DNA of 56,120 nucleotides from Elusimicrobiaceae bacterium (GCA_017534965.1 JAFXVA010000002.1:1-56120), one strand, 5' to 3'. Positions 1 through 9,051 are shown, counted from the first letter of the stretch. The notes: generated from the letters alone by a model not told the origin. Program-made: numbers and translations.

Positions 1-1
1 C

Positions 2-286
2 CCCTTCTGCCGTGCTACAGGCACAAGAGCAAAACTTGTCGGCCTTAACACCGTCGGTTTAAGAAGAGCCGGCTGGACAAGAGAACAAATAAGCGCAGTT
101 AAAAATGCTTATAAAAAACTTTTCCTTGATACAACCCACACTATGAAGGAAACTTTAGACCTCCTTGAAAAAGATAATCCGACCCCGGAAGTTAAAGAAC
201 TTATTGATTTTTGCCGCAATACAAAACGCGGTATTATGAATGCTAGAATGCGTAAAGCAATCTCCAGCGGAGAAGATGATGAATAA
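2..286 (+). CDS. lpxA: LpxA, UDP-N-acetylglucosamine acyltransferase (C-terminal part)
   Basis: This is the 3' end of a gene that begins before the window. The frame runs open from base 2 to a TAA at 284-286 and encodes about 94 residues. It matches the C-terminal helical region of LpxA: a GTRAKLVGLNTVGLRRAGW-type stretch, then REQI..VKNAYK and a conserved acidic and basic tail. LpxA adds the first acyl chain to UDP-GlcNAc in lipid A synthesis in the cytoplasm. The stop overlaps the start of lpxI, so the two are translationally coupled, as expected for lipid A genes. The catalytic left-handed beta-helix lies outside the window and cannot be checked. Confidence 0.85.
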   Translation, partial: PFCRATGTRAKLVGLNTVGLRRAGWTREQISAVKNAYKKLFLDTTHTMKETLDLLEKDNPTPEVKELIDFCRNTKRGIMNARMRKAISSGEDDE

Positions 287-1097
287 ACTTGGCATTATCG
301 CAGGTGAAGGTAAATTCCCTATACTTATAGCAAAAGAAGCTTTTGCTAAAGGAGTGGAAGTTTTTGTCATTTGCGCAAAAAATAATGCAAGCGAAGAAGA
401 TTTTAAACCTTACGCAAAAAAAACTATTACTTTAAAACTCGGGCAACTAGGTAAGGCCTTAAAATTTTTTAAAGAAAATAGCGTCACTAAAGCTGTTATG
501 GCAGGACGCGTGGAACATTTTAATATCTTTAATTTAATACCTGATTTAAGAACAGCAAAAGTGCTTGCTTCTTTACGTGATATGCGCGCAAAAAGCATTT
601 TAGAAGCTGCTATAAATGAATTTAAAAAAGAAGGTATAGAGTTTCAGTCTTCAGCTTTGTTTTTAGATAGATTTATCCCGCAAAAAAGTGTTCTTACCAA
701 AAGAAAACCGACTGAAGAAGAAGAAAAGAATATTGAACTTGGTGAAAAAATTTCAAAAACACTAGCAACGCTTGATGTTGGTTTGACAAGTGTTATTTGC
801 GATAAAGCCGTTGTAGCAGTTGAGGGTATGGAAGGAACGGATAATTGTATTTTAAGAGCAGGCCAAATTGTTGCTAAAAATCCGGGGAAAAACAAATTTT
901 TAGTCGTGGTTAAAGTGGCACGGCCCAAACAAGATGACAGATATGATTTACCCATTATAGGCAAAGGCACAATAAAAGCTATGATTGAAGCCCGCGCAAA
1001 TGTGCTTGCTATTGAAGGTGGCAAAACTATTGTTTTAGATATTGATGAAGTGTGCAAACTTGCTGATAAAAACGCTATTTCTATTGTAGTAAGGTAA
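279..1097 (+). CDS. lpxI: LpxI, UDP-2,3-diacylglucosamine pyrophosphatase
   Basis: LpxI (DUF1009 family) hydrolyses UDP-2,3-diacylglucosamine to lipid X in lipid A synthesis. It replaces LpxH in many bacteria. The protein starts MNKLGIIAGEGKFP, the family's N-terminal nucleotide-binding loop. Near residues 218-224 is the strongly conserved QDDRYDLP block, which carries the acidic residues needed for metal catalysis in the family. The length of 272 residues is normal. The start is at 276 or 279 (two ATG in a row), preceded by GGAG at 269-272. A longer reading from 240 would run far into lpxA and is not needed. The gene overlaps lpxA by 8-11 bases. It converges with folC, with a single base between the stops and no visible terminator. 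Confidence 0.92.
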   Translation: MNKLGIIAGEGKFPILIAKEAFAKGVEVFVICAKNNASEEDFKPYAKKTITLKLGQLGKALKFFKENSVTKAVMAGRVEHFNIFNLIPDLRTAKVLASLRDMRAKSILEAAINEFKKEGIEFQSSALFLDRFIPQKSVLTKRKPTEEEEKNIELGEKISKTLATLDVGLTSVICDKAVVAVEGMEGTDNCILRAGQIVAKNPGKNKFLVVVKVARPKQDDRYDLPIIGKGTIKAMIEARANVLAIEGGKTIVLDIDEVCKLADKNAISIVVR

Positions 1098-1098
1098 T

Positions 1099-2289
1099 TT
1101 ATTTAGGCAAATATTTTTTAAGTTGACTAGAAAGGTAAAAACTACCCACTTGAATAATATTTGCCTTTATCTTTGTTAAATCTTTTTCTTCAATAAATTG
1201 GTAACCTTTAAAATATTTTTTTAATTCTGCTTTAGGGCAAGAATTCTTAAAATCTATTAAACAAACTTTTTTAAAATATGGTTTTAAAAGTTTAAGACAA
1301 GTTTTATAATCTTTTTCATAAGAAACGCCGTAAACTAAAATATTTTCTTTTTTAAAATAAGGACTTTTTAGGTAAGTATTTAAAAACTCTTTAATAGCGG
1401 CCGGATTATGTGCCCCGTCTTGAATTAAATAATTTTTACCGATTTTTTTAACTTCAAAACGCGCTTTAAAATCTTTTAAATTAAGATTTTTTATTTCTTT
1501 TTTAAAACCTAAAATATTGGCAGCAGTTATTGCTAAAGAAGCATTACTAGCTGCCTTACTGCCAAGCAAATTTAAAATATATTTTTTATCATGCAGGGTA
1601 AATTCCGTCGTATTTTTAACAAAATCAAGTTTAATATTATTTACAACAGGCATTATTAAAGGCGTATTTTTTTTAATACAAGTATCTTCAATAATTTTTA
1701 ATATTTTTTGCGAAACTTGCCCCAAAACACAAGGCTTTTCTTTTTTGATAATACCCGCTTTTTGATAAGCAATTTCTTCAAAAGTATTACCCAAAAGTTG
1801 CTCGTGGTCTTTATCAACGGAAGTGATTATACTTAAAGAGGAATTAATAATATTTGTGCTGTCTTTAAGCCCGCCGATACCGCACTCAAAAATAGCAAAA
1901 TCTACTTTTTTCAATTTAAAATAAACTAAAGCAGTTAAAGTCAAAAGTTCAAAAAATTTTAAAGGTTTTTCCTCGGCAGAAAGCACTTTTTCAAGACATT
2001 TACAAAAATCTTTTTGCGATATTTTTATTCCGTTTATGCAAATTCTTTCTCTAATATCAAAAATATGCGGCGAGGTAAAAAGCCCCGCTTTAAGTTTATT
2101 TTGTTTAGCAATTTCGGCAAGTAAAAAAGCAGTTGTCCCTTTGCCGTTTGTGCCTGCAATTAAAGCTGTTTTATAAGTAGCAGGCAAAACGCCAAGTTTA
2201 TCTGCCGTCTTTTTTAATGTAGGCAAAGAACCTTTTTTACCGCCGGAACTTCTATCTTTTAAAAGTGCCGTAAGTTCTTTAAAAGTCAT
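1099..2289 (-). CDS. folC: FolC, dihydrofolate/folylpolyglutamate synthase
   Basis: A Mur-ligase-type enzyme that adds glutamate to dihydropteroate and/or to folates. The ATP loop GTNGKGTT lies near residues 47-54. It is followed by the family blocks TSPHIFDIRERI, FECGIGGLKDSTN and a DKDHEQLLGNT segment. A QDGAHNP motif near residue 291 marks the C-terminal domain. The length of 396 residues is slightly short but complete. It begins 2 bases after the murA stop, so it is the last gene of the rpmE-prfA-prmC-murA-folC run. No terminator separates it from the convergent lpxI. The sequence cannot show whether it has both activities. Confidence 0.92.
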   Translation of the reverse strand: MTFKELTALLKDRSSGGKKGSLPTLKKTADKLGVLPATYKTALIAGTNGKGTTAFLLAEIAKQNKLKAGLFTSPHIFDIRERICINGIKISQKDFCKCLEKVLSAEEKPLKFFELLTLTALVYFKLKKVDFAIFECGIGGLKDSTNIINSSLSIITSVDKDHEQLLGNTFEEIAYQKAGIIKKEKPCVLGQVSQKILKIIEDTCIKKNTPLIMPVVNNIKLDFVKNTTEFTLHDKKYILNLLGSKAASNASLAITAANILGFKKEIKNLNLKDFKARFEVKKIGKNYLIQDGAHNPAAIKEFLNTYLKSPYFKKENILVYGVSYEKDYKTCLKLLKPYFKKVCLIDFKNSCPKAELKKYFKGYQFIEEKDLTKIKANIIQVGSFYLSSQLKKYLPK

Positions 2290-2291
2290 AT

Positions 2292-3560
2292 TTATTCAAA
2301 AGGGGCGGGGTTTACTCTTTTAATTTTTGCACCAAGAGCAGTTAGTTTTTCTTCAATTCTTTCATACCCGCGGTCTATGTGGTAAACTCTTTGCACTTCG
2401 CTTGTGCCTTTTGCACAAAGAGCCGCAATAACTAAAGCAGCACCACCTCTTAAATCAGAAGACATTACTATTGCCGGGGTAAAGTTTTTAACGCCTATAA
2501 TATGGGCACAATTTCGCTCTAAAGAAATATTTGCTCCCATTCTTATAAGCTCGGCGGCGTGCATAAAGCGGTTTTCAAAAATATCTTCGCTAACATCACT
2601 TTTGCCGTTAGCAAGGCACATTAAAGTCATCCAAGGGGCTTGCAAGTCTGTCGCAAAACCGGGGAAAGGTGCCGTTTTTATATTAACAGGTTTTATCTTT
2701 TTTGCTTTTTTGGAAATTTTAATTTCTGTTTCTGTTGTTTCAATTTTAAAACCGGCTTCGCAAAGATATTCAATTAAAATTTCATTATGACTGGGCACAC
2801 ATTCTTTAATTGTTATAGAACTGCCTGTTGCAGCGGCGGCCAAAAGATAAGTGCCTGTTTCAATTCTATCGGCAACAATAGTATGATTCATTGCACCGAG
2901 TTTTTCTTTACCTTCTATAACAATGCGGCCTCTGTTATCAATAATAATACTAGCCCCCATAGAATTAAGGGCATTTATTAAATCTTGGACTTCGGGCTCT
3001 CTGGCTGCATTTTCAATAATAGTTTTGCCCGGTATTAAAGAAGCGCACATCATTAAATTTTGTGTTGCGCCAACACTTGGGAAACTTAAAATAATTTTAG
3101 CCGGATTTAATTTGCGCGTCTTAATGATGATATTACCCTTATCCATACTGATTTTTGCGCCAAGTTTTTCAAAACCTTTCAAATGAATATCAACCGGCCT
3201 TAAACCTATTGCACAACCGCCCGGCAAAGGGACTTGCGTTTTTTTAAATCTGGCAAGCAAAGGCCCAGCCACCCAAAAACTTGCGCGCATTTGTTTAACT
3301 AAATCATAAGAAACGCTTGTTTTTAATTTGCGTTTTGCTTTAACAATTAAAGTGCCGTTATCATAAGAAACTTTTTTGCCAAGTTCTTCAAGTATTTTAA
3401 TTGTTGTTCTTATATCACGCAAATTAGGCACGCGGTTAATAACGCAATCTTCGTCGGTAAGTAGAGTAGCCATTAAAATTGGCAAAGCGGCATTTTTAGA
3501 ACCGCTTATTTCAACACTTCCTTTTAATTTTCTGCCACCTTTAATAATAAATTTATCCAT
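2292..3560 (-). CDS. murA: MurA, UDP-N-acetylglucosamine 1-carboxyvinyltransferase
   Basis: MurA carries out the first committed step of peptidoglycan synthesis, moving enolpyruvate from PEP to UDP-GlcNAc in the cytoplasm. The protein starts MDKFIIKGGRKLKGSVEISG followed by SKNAALPILMATLL, the standard N-terminus. The active-site loop is LPGGCAIGLRPVDIHLKGFE near residue 115, with the catalytic Cys present, so a fosfomycin-sensitive type is expected. The length of 422 residues is typical. The start at 3560 is chosen over one 21 codons upstream because it matches the family N-terminus and has AGGAGA upstream (complement of 3571-3576). It follows prmC by 22 bases. Confidence 0.95.
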   Translation of the reverse strand: MDKFIIKGGRKLKGSVEISGSKNAALPILMATLLTDEDCVINRVPNLRDIRTTIKILEELGKKVSYDNGTLIVKAKRKLKTSVSYDLVKQMRASFWVAGPLLARFKKTQVPLPGGCAIGLRPVDIHLKGFEKLGAKISMDKGNIIIKTRKLNPAKIILSFPSVGATQNLMMCASLIPGKTIIENAAREPEVQDLINALNSMGASIIIDNRGRIVIEGKEKLGAMNHTIVADRIETGTYLLAAAATGSSITIKECVPSHNEILIEYLCEAGFKIETTETEIKISKKAKKIKPVNIKTAPFPGFATDLQAPWMTLMCLANGKSDVSEDIFENRFMHAAELIRMGANISLERNCAHIIGVKNFTPAIVMSSDLRGGAALVIAALCAKGTSEVQRVYHIDRGYERIEEKLTALGAKIKRVNPAPFE

Positions 3561-3582
3561 AAATAAAAAATCTCCTATTCTT

Positions 3583-4425
3583 TTATTTTTTATGCACAAA
3601 AATAAATCTTTCAATACCTGCAAAATCTTTAATTACTTGCGGGTTTTGCCAAATATCTTCTCTAAAAAATTTTACCACTTTTGAGGCCTGTTCGCACCCT
3701 ATTTCTAAAGCTAGGAGCCCCTTTGGGTTAAGATAGTTTGGTGCCTCTTCGGCAATTTTCTTAATAATATCAAGGCCGTCTAGGCCACCATCAAGCGCAA
3801 GGTGCGGTTCGCAAAGGACTTCCGGGGAAAGTGTTTGCATATCATTTGTCGGAATATAAGGAGGATTGGAAATAATAAAATCAAATTTACTTTCAATTTC
3901 TTCAAATAAATTACTTTTAACAAAATTTATTTTTTTATCAATCTGCAAATTTTGCGCATTTGTTAAAGCAGTTTCAAGTGCAGATGTGGAAATATCCGTC
4001 GCCGTAATTTTGGCTTCTTTAAACAAAAAAGCCAAACTAATTGCAATACAACCAGAGCCGGTGCAAAGATCTAAAATACTGCTTGGCAAATTATTTTTGA
4101 ATTGTTTTAGACTTTCGTTTATAAGTTCTTCTGTTTCGGGGCGTGGGATTAAAACATTAGGGTTTACCTTAAAAACTCTACCCATAAACTCTGCTTGGCC
4201 TATAATATGGGCAAGGGGTTTGCCTTTAAGTTTTTCTTCTAAAATATTTTTGAAAAGGGTTTGCTGTTTTTCGTTAATAAAATCTTGGCTAAAGGCGCGC
4301 ACATAAGTTCTTGTTTTATTTAAAACAAAAGCCAAAATAAGTTCGCAATTAACCTCAGGTTCATCAATACCGGCGGCAATTAATTTTTCCGTCCCGTCTT
4401 TAATAAGAGCGGCAATAGTCATCAT
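3583..4425 (-). CDS. prmC: PrmC, release factor glutamine N5-methyltransferase
   Basis: PrmC methylates the Gln of the GGQ motif in peptide release factors, using S-adenosylmethionine. The N-terminal helical domain is followed by a Rossmann methyltransferase with [16 protein letters not shown] (SAM loop) and the catalytic NPPYIP motif near residue 186. The length of 280 residues is normal. The ATG at 4423-4425 overlaps the prfA stop in an ATGA arrangement. This couples the enzyme with its substrate gene, a conserved pairing. A second ATG follows at once at 4420-4422. Confidence 0.95.
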   Translation of the reverse strand: MMTIAALIKDGTEKLIAAGIDEPEVNCELILAFVLNKTRTYVRAFSQDFINEKQQTLFKNILEEKLKGKPLAHIIGQAEFMGRVFKVNPNVLIPRPETEELINESLKQFKNNLPSSILDLCTGSGCIAISLAFLFKEAKITATDISTSALETALTNAQNLQIDKKINFVKSNLFEEIESKFDFIISNPPYIPTNDMQTLSPEVLCEPHLALDGGLDGLDIIKKIAEEAPNYLNPKGLLALEIGCEQASKVVKFFREDIWQNPQVIKDFAGIERFIFVHKK

Positions 4426-5486
4426 AAAGAAAGATGTTTAAGTTTTTCTTCTACTCTAAGTTTACGCAAATGTTCCAAAATTTCATCAATTTGGCCTTCC
4501 ATAATTTCTGCAATATTGTGGAAGTTTTCATTTAAGCGGTGGTCGGTAACGCGGCTTTGCGGGAAGTTATAAGTTCTAATTTTTTCAGATCTATCGCCTG
4601 TGCCCACTTGGCTTTTGCGTGCGTCGTAAATTTCTTTATTTCTTTTTTCTTCTTCTATTTGATAGAGTTTTGCTTTAAGCATACGCATTGCTTTTTCGCG
4701 GTTTGCGCCTTGGTGGCGTTCCTCGCGGCAACTAACAACTATACCTGTTGGTTTATGGATAAGGCGAACAGCGGTTTCCACCTTGTTAACATTTTGACCG
4801 CCTGCCCCGCCACTACGGCAAGTTTCCATTTCAATATCGGCAGGGTTAATTTGGATATCAATATCTTCGGCTTCGGGCATAATGGCAACGGTTACAGTTG
4901 AAGTATGCACGCGGCCGGAAGTTTCGGTATCTGGCACTCTTTGCACGCGGTGCGTGCCGGCCTCATCTCTAAGCCAAGAATAAGCGCCATCACCTTTAAT
5001 AAACATACTTGCGTATTTACAACCTTTAAGACCGGTTGGGGTATATTCCAAAATTTCGGTTTTCCAACCTTTAGAATCGGCAAAGTGCTGGTAAACTCTT
5101 AATAACTCGGCGGCAAAAATTGCACTTTCATCGCCACCTGCACCGGGCCTAATTTCAAGGTAAATATTTTTGGAATCGTTTGGATCTGGTGGAATAATTA
5201 AAATGCGAAGTTCTTGGATAAGTTGCTCTGGTTTGCCTTCAAGTTCGGCTAAATCTGCGGCGGCAAGTTCGCACATATCTTTATCACTGCCATCTTCTAA
5301 AATTTCTTTTGCCTCTTTAATTGCTGTTTGCACTTTTTCAAGTTCGGCAATTTTTTCAATGATAGGTTGCAGGAAAGCGTGACGTTTTGTTTTTTCTTTA
5401 AAAACTTCCGGCGCGATATTGCCTTGGGCAAGTTCGCGTTCAATATTAGTAAATTCTTCTTTAAATTTGCTTGTATCCATTTCCAT
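4422..5486 (-). CDS. prfA: PrfA, peptide chain release factor 1
   Basis: RF1 reads UAA and UAG and triggers peptide release. The GGQ motif is present in [13 protein letters not shown]. The stop-codon-reading tripeptide appears as PDT in [10 protein letters not shown], fitting the RF1 PxT pattern and not RF2's SPF. The length of 354 residues is typical. The ATG at 5486 is preferred because AAGGT lies about 8 bases upstream; the next ATG is at 5480. The gene sits directly behind a strong terminator hairpin at 5504-5540. Only about 15 bases lie between the U-run and the start, so its transcript must come from read-through or from a promoter inside rpmE. Confidence 0.96.
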   Translation of the reverse strand: MEMDTSKFKEEFTNIERELAQGNIAPEVFKEKTKRHAFLQPIIEKIAELEKVQTAIKEAKEILEDGSDKDMCELAAADLAELEGKPEQLIQELRILIIPPDPNDSKNIYLEIRPGAGGDESAIFAAELLRVYQHFADSKGWKTEILEYTPTGLKGCKYASMFIKGDGAYSWLRDEAGTHRVQRVPDTETSGRVHTSTVTVAIMPEAEDIDIQINPADIEMETCRSGGAGGQNVNKVETAVRLIHKPTGIVVSCREERHQGANREKAMRMLKAKLYQIEEEKRNKEIYDARKSQVGTGDRSEKIRTYNFPQSRVTDHRLNENFHNIAEIMEGQIDEILEHLRKLRVEEKLKHLSL

Positions 5487-5503
5487 ATTTATTACCTTGA
5501 AAA

Positions 5504-5540
5504 ACGGCAGGCCCTCAAAATTTTAAGTGAGGGCCTGCCG
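5504..5540 (-). terminator. Intrinsic terminator between rpmE and prfA
   Basis: A perfect 13-bp stem (CGGCAGGCCCTCA at 5505-5517 against 5528-5540) with a 10-base loop is followed on the minus strand by a run of T (complement of 5500-5504). It lies 15 bases past the rpmE stop and just ahead of the prfA Shine-Dalgarno. It should end most rpmE transcripts, and may act as a valve for prfA and the genes after it. Confidence 0.9.
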
Positions 5541-5555
5541 TCAGATTTTCTTTAG

Positions 5556-5927
5556 CTATTTAGCTTCTTTTTTATCAGCAGTTTTAGTTTCTTTTGCAGC
5601 TTTGGTTGTCTTTTTTACGAGATTTTTAACCGGTGCTGTGGAAAGAACTACTTTTTTGCTTGCTGTTCTTTTTGTATTCTTTTTAAGTTTAACTTCGGTT
5701 TTAGGTTTGCGAACCACCATTTGACCTTTGGTTGCGGCAAATTTCTTATTAAACTTTTCTACGCGGCCTTCGGTATCAAGCATTTTTTGTTTGCCGGTGA
5801 AGAACGGGTGGCAAGCAGAGCAAATATCTAATTTAACTGCTTTCATCGTAGAGCGGGTTTTGAATTTTGCACCGCAGGCGCAAACGACTTCTACGACTTC
5901 GTATTTAGGATGTATTTTTTCTTTCAT
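5556..5927 (-). CDS. rpmE: Ribosomal protein bL31 with long basic tail
   Basis: The first 70 or so residues are bL31: [19 protein letters not shown], then [12 protein letters not shown] and VEKFNKKF. The cysteine pairs mark the zinc-binding (C+) form. After the core the protein continues for about 55 residues rich in Lys, Thr, Ala and Val, making 123 residues where about 70 is usual. The tail has no recognisable domain and looks disordered and basic, so it may contact rRNA. The order rpmE-prfA-prmC is common in bacteria. A GAGGT Shine-Dalgarno precedes the ATG, with a TATAAT box farther upstream. Confidence 0.93.
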   Translation of the reverse strand: MKEKIHPKYEVVEVVCACGAKFKTRSTMKAVKLDICSACHPFFTGKQKMLDTEGRVEKFNKKFAATKGQMVVRKPKTEVKLKKNTKRTASKKVVLSTAPVKNLVKKTTKAAKETKTADKKEAK

Positions 5928-5961
5928 TTTGTATATACCTCAAAAAAATTAGTTCTTATAT

Positions 5962-5967
5962 ATTATA
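5962..5967 (-). promoter_or_regulatory. Probable -10 box of the rpmE promoter
   Basis: TATAAT on the minus strand, about 35 bases before the rpmE ATG, leaving room for a short leader with GAGGT. No good -35 hexamer is visible at 16-18 bases, so the call rests on the -10 match and the position at the head of the gene run. Confidence 0.45.
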
Positions 5968-6113
5968 CAATATTATGAGGTTTTTTATAAGTCTTTGTAT
6001 TTTTATTCTCAAAATAAACCCAAAATATAGTTTTGCAATTGTTTTCTGTGAAAATCTAAAGACTAAATTGCCTTACGAAGATTTTTTAAGAAAATATAGC
6101 CAAAGAAGAACAA

Positions 6114-6240
6114 ATTGCCTTAGCAAGGATTTTTAAGAAAATTTTAATTAGTTTTTTCTATCAGAAAAAATGATTTTAGAAATGAGGTATACCACGAGGG
6201 GACGGCAGTCCCGAGTATCCGAAATTTCTAAAAGATTAAA
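6114..6240 (+). repeat. Dispersed intergenic repeat, copy 1
   Basis: The layout is ATTGCC, GGATTTTTAAG, AATTTTAATTAG, a hairpin with a T6/A6 stem, GAGGTATACC, a second hairpin (GGGAC, loop GGCA, GTCCC at 6199-6212), then TATCCGAAATTTCTAAAA. The same order recurs at 27198-27320 with many base changes. The stem of the GGCA hairpin changes on both sides between copies. It lies between genes and has no open frame. Confidence 0.75.
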
Positions 6241-6254
6241 AATAACCCAAACAG

Positions 6255-6390
6255 AACACATTGCCTTACGAGGATTTTTTAGGTGCGGCAAAACCACACC
6301 GACCTATTTTTTATTTTCTTTAAGACAAGGTATAGTAGGGGACCACGCCCGCTAGGGCGGAACTATCCGAAGTCTTAAAAAAATAAAAAA
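6255..6390 (+). repeat. Dispersed intergenic repeat, second subtype
   Basis: It begins with the same CATTGCCTTACGAGGATT-type head, then carries a hairpin GGTGCGG/CCACACC (6282-6300) followed by a T-rich run. It ends with GGTATAGTA, a hairpin GCCC-GCTA-GGGC (6347-6358) and CTATCCGAAG. The middle is shared almost exactly with 55851-55985 and 56047-56120. The GGTGCGG hairpin plus T-rich tail looks like a plus-strand terminator, but no plus-strand gene precedes it here. Confidence 0.75.
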
Positions 6391-6407
6391 GAGGAAAAAA
6401 GCCGAAG

Positions 6408-6956
6408 TTAAGGACGGAAGCAATCGGCGCAGCGGGCCTCATAATCCTGCGCCCCACCCACATAAATCCTGCTTTTAATATTAACTTTTCTTTGTGTTCT
6501 ACGGGCCGGAGCACCGCAACAAACACAGCGGGCGGAAAGTTTTAAAACGCTATCGGCAACGGCAAGTAGTTTAGCCGTGCTTTCAAAGGGAACGGCCTGA
6601 TAATCCATATCAAGCCCGCAACAAATAACCCTTTTACCTCTTCTAGCAAGTTCTTGGGCCACATTGACAATTTCTTTAGTAAAAAAATTAACTTCATCAA
6701 GAGCGACGACTTCCGTATCCGCTTTAACTAAAGGCAAAATTTCTTCTGCTTTATCAACGGGTATGCCATCAAGTTTTTTTAAATCATGCGTGGCAATACC
6801 GCGCCTTGCGTAGCGTTTATCAAGAGTAGAATTAAAAACCTGCACTTTTTGGCCGGCATTAAGGCAAACTTCAACGCGCCTTATAAGTTCGGTGCTTTTG
6901 CCGGAAAACATACACCCGCAAACAACTTCTATTCTGCCATAGGGGACTTTTTTCAT
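6408..6956 (-). CDS. tdk: Thymidine kinase
   Basis: Type II thymidine kinase of nucleotide salvage, phosphorylating thymidine to dTMP. The P-loop is in GCMFSGKSTELIRR near residues 14-27. A DEVNFF motif near residue 92 supplies the Walker B Asp and the base. A lasso region with RRTQRKVNIKSR lies between two cysteine pairs (CVCC and CADC) that bind structural zinc. The length of 182 residues is normal for the family. It follows the lptD-like gene by 13 bases as the last gene of the long minus-strand run, and deoC in the same run also handles deoxynucleosides. Confidence 0.95.
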   Translation of the reverse strand: MKKVPYGRIEVVCGCMFSGKSTELIRRVEVCLNAGQKVQVFNSTLDKRYARRGIATHDLKKLDGIPVDKAEEILPLVKADTEVVALDEVNFFTKEIVNVAQELARRGKRVICCGLDMDYQAVPFESTAKLLAVADSVLKLSARCVCCGAPARRTQRKVNIKSRIYVGGAQDYEARCADCFRP

Positions 6957-6969
6957 ATTTCTTTTGCTC

Positions 6970-9051
6970 CTAATCTCTTAACATTTTATCATCGTGCCAG
7001 GGATAAGACTGATTTTCTGCCTGTTTTGGTGTTTGGCGATTGCCCGCGCCACCGCACATAACATTTATTCTAAAGGAAAAAGATAAATTTTTATTTCTAT
7101 CTCTAACGCCAACCATTAAAGAAACATCGTGGAAATCTTTATAAACTTTTATATGTTTTGAATAAGCGTGAATAGTGGAATCTTCCACTTCAAAATCTAT
7201 ACCCATATCAGCACGCCAAGTTATATTACGCGGGGCAAGAGTAAATTGAGTATTAAACAAAAATTTATCTCTATCGGTGCTATAATTTACTACACCGAAT
7301 TTTGCACTGCTACCATAAAGATTTTTTAAAACAGCGTCAATTACAAAGGCCTGGTTTGCCGTGTGAACATCATATAAATTTTGGATATAAATACTTGAAC
7401 CGGTTATCTGCGAAAAATAGCCAATTTCTGCAAGCAAGGGTTCTATTCTATATTTTGCTTCCCAACTTTCTTGTCTGTTTTGCAAATTATAACCGCTACC
7501 TAGTTTAAAATAAAGATTTGGCGTTGGTAAATAATAATTTTGGATATAGACTAAATTTTCTTCTTCCTTTTCATCAAAAGGATTTTCGGAAGTCAAAGCG
7601 CCGTCTTGCGTGCGCCTTGTGTAGCGGTATCCTATATCAAGCATACCGGTAATTAAATTTGAACGCAAATTTAATTGCCCGCCATAACGACCGACAAATT
7701 TATCTTCATCATTATTTGTAGGGTCTTTTAAAATAATATCTTGATTATAAAAAACACTTGGCGTTAAAGTAAAATTCTTATGTAATTTAAAATCTTTTGC
7801 ACTATTCCATTTTGCTTGGAAATACTGCACAAAATCATAATCACCTTTTTTGGTATTGTTAAAAGATACGGAAAAATTATTTACCACTCCCCCCGTATAA
7901 GGCAAAACAAAGGGGTTAAAAATCCAGTCCACTTTAGGCAAAATTTCTTCGGCGTTGGAATAGGTTTTATCGTCGGGGTTTAACTCGCGTCTGTTAGAAT
8001 AACTTACCCTTAAAGTGTTTGTTTTTGTTTGGCGTACAAAAGAAGCGCGCGTCAATTTATCCGGAGATACGACATAAGGATTTGCTCTAAAAAAGTCGTC
8101 GTTAAAATCGGCATCGGAAACATTTCTTGTTTCAAATTGGCTAAAATAAAGTGCTCCTTTTTTGTTTAAACTATCGGAACTATCGTGCACCTGCCACCAA
8201 TAACCGCCGTCAACGCCCCAGCGTTGCTCGGATTTTTCTTTATCATAAATTGTATAGGCCTGAATAGAACCGCGGAATTTTTGCGGGTCCAAATAACCAA
8301 TATTTAAACCATAACCAAAACCTGATTTTGTGTAATAATCTAAATTGGCTGCTGCCCTAAAATTATTTTTTGCATAAACGGTGGAAGTTAAAAAACCAAA
8401 ACCGGTATTACCGCTTTGGTCGAAATCTATATAAGTGGTAAAAAGTCTATCGGTGTTTAAAGAGCGGTAAAATATCGGAAAATAAAACACCGGCACTTTA
8501 CCGATTTTTAAAACAGCATTATAGGCAATTATTCTATCTTGAGGTATCAAATCTGCTTTACCGACATATAAAGTATAGTGCGGTTTTTCAATGGAACAAC
8601 AAGTTAACTCTGCCTTTTTTAAAAGGTATTGATCTTGGCGTGCTTCAATATCTTTGGCTTCTAAAACTCTGATAGGGCCATAATCGGCACTAAGGCCTTT
8701 CATAATAAGTTTTTTTGAGGCTATATCAAAATGAATATCTTGAACTTCAACAAGGCCGTCGTCTTGCTCTATGAGTGTCGGGCCTTGCGTAATTAAAACC
8801 TGCTGTTCGGTTAAAACTTGTATTTTTTCTGCTTTAATTTTGGAAATTTGACCTTGCGTTTTATTTTGATCTAAAACAATTACGACATTCCCATTTAACT
8901 CAGCAACACCTTGCTCTTTATCATAAACAACTTCATCTGCGGTAAAATAAATAAAATCTTCTTTCGTCGGACTTGGCAAAACATTATTTTGCCCGCACAC
9001 AAATACGGGCAAAAGAAATAAAATAAGTAAAGAAAATAATTTATTTTTCAT
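6970..9051 (-). CDS. lptD: LptD-like LPS-assembly outer-membrane protein
   Basis: A predicted outer-membrane beta-barrel of 693 residues that would insert LPS into the outer leaflet. It starts MKNKLFSLLILFLLPVFVCG, a signal peptide. An OstA/LptA-like beta-jellyroll region follows (FTADEVVYDKEQGVAELNGN, residues about 30-170). The rest is rich in alternating aromatic and polar residues, like a barrel, with the LptD-typical KIGKVPVFYFPIFYRS stretch. The start at 9051 matches the signal peptide and overlaps the ROK kinase by 11 bases; no Shine-Dalgarno is visible, so it probably depends on coupling. Identification at the family level is firm; the exact LptD role is inferred and fits lpxA and lpxI. 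Confidence 0.8.
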   Translation of the reverse strand: MKNKLFSLLILFLLPVFVCGQNNVLPSPTKEDFIYFTADEVVYDKEQGVAELNGNVVIVLDQNKTQGQISKIKAEKIQVLTEQQVLITQGPTLIEQDDGLVEVQDIHFDIASKKLIMKGLSADYGPIRVLEAKDIEARQDQYLLKKAELTCCSIEKPHYTLYVGKADLIPQDRIIAYNAVLKIGKVPVFYFPIFYRSLNTDRLFTTYIDFDQSGNTGFGFLTSTVYAKNNFRAAANLDYYTKSGFGYGLNIGYLDPQKFRGSIQAYTIYDKEKSEQRWGVDGGYWWQVHDSSDSLNKKGALYFSQFETRNVSDADFNDDFFRANPYVVSPDKLTRASFVRQTKTNTLRVSYSNRRELNPDDKTYSNAEEILPKVDWIFNPFVLPYTGGVVNNFSVSFNNTKKGDYDFVQYFQAKWNSAKDFKLHKNFTLTPSVFYNQDIILKDPTNNDEDKFVGRYGGQLNLRSNLITGMLDIGYRYTRRTQDGALTSENPFDEKEEENLVYIQNYYLPTPNLYFKLGSGYNLQNRQESWEAKYRIEPLLAEIGYFSQITGSSIYIQNLYDVHTANQAFVIDAVLKNLYGSSAKFGVVNYSTDRDKFLFNTQFTLAPRNITWRADMGIDFEVEDSTIHAYSKHIKVYKDFHDVSLMVGVRDRNKNLSFSFRINVMCGGAGNRQTPKQAENQSYPWHDDKMLRD

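Larger units (their letters stand above)
5928..6407. other. Gene-free gap of about 480 bases filled with repeat elements
   Basis: No convincing gene on either strand. It holds the rpmE promoter region, then three imperfect copies of a short motif of the form AAATTGCCTTAGCAAGGATT (near 6064, 6112 and 6258). Two members of the dispersed intergenic repeat follow. The upstream rpmE and downstream tdk run the same way, so this gap also holds the 3' end of the long coaX-tdk transcript, but I see no clear terminator for tdk. Confidence 0.7.

Noticed and set aside
644-1057. Minus-strand open frame opposite lpxI
   Set aside because: Antisense shadow of a well-conserved enzyme gene; no start signal and no recognisable protein.
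4539-4901. Plus-strand open frame inside prfA
   Set aside because: It is a shadow of prfA with no ribosome-binding site and composition typical of antisense reading.
6281-6320. Hairpin GGTGCGG/CCACACC plus T-rich run as a real terminator of a plus-strand gene
   Set aside because: No plus-strand gene precedes it here or at 55878 and 56074. It travels with the repeat family, so it is listed as part of the repeat.
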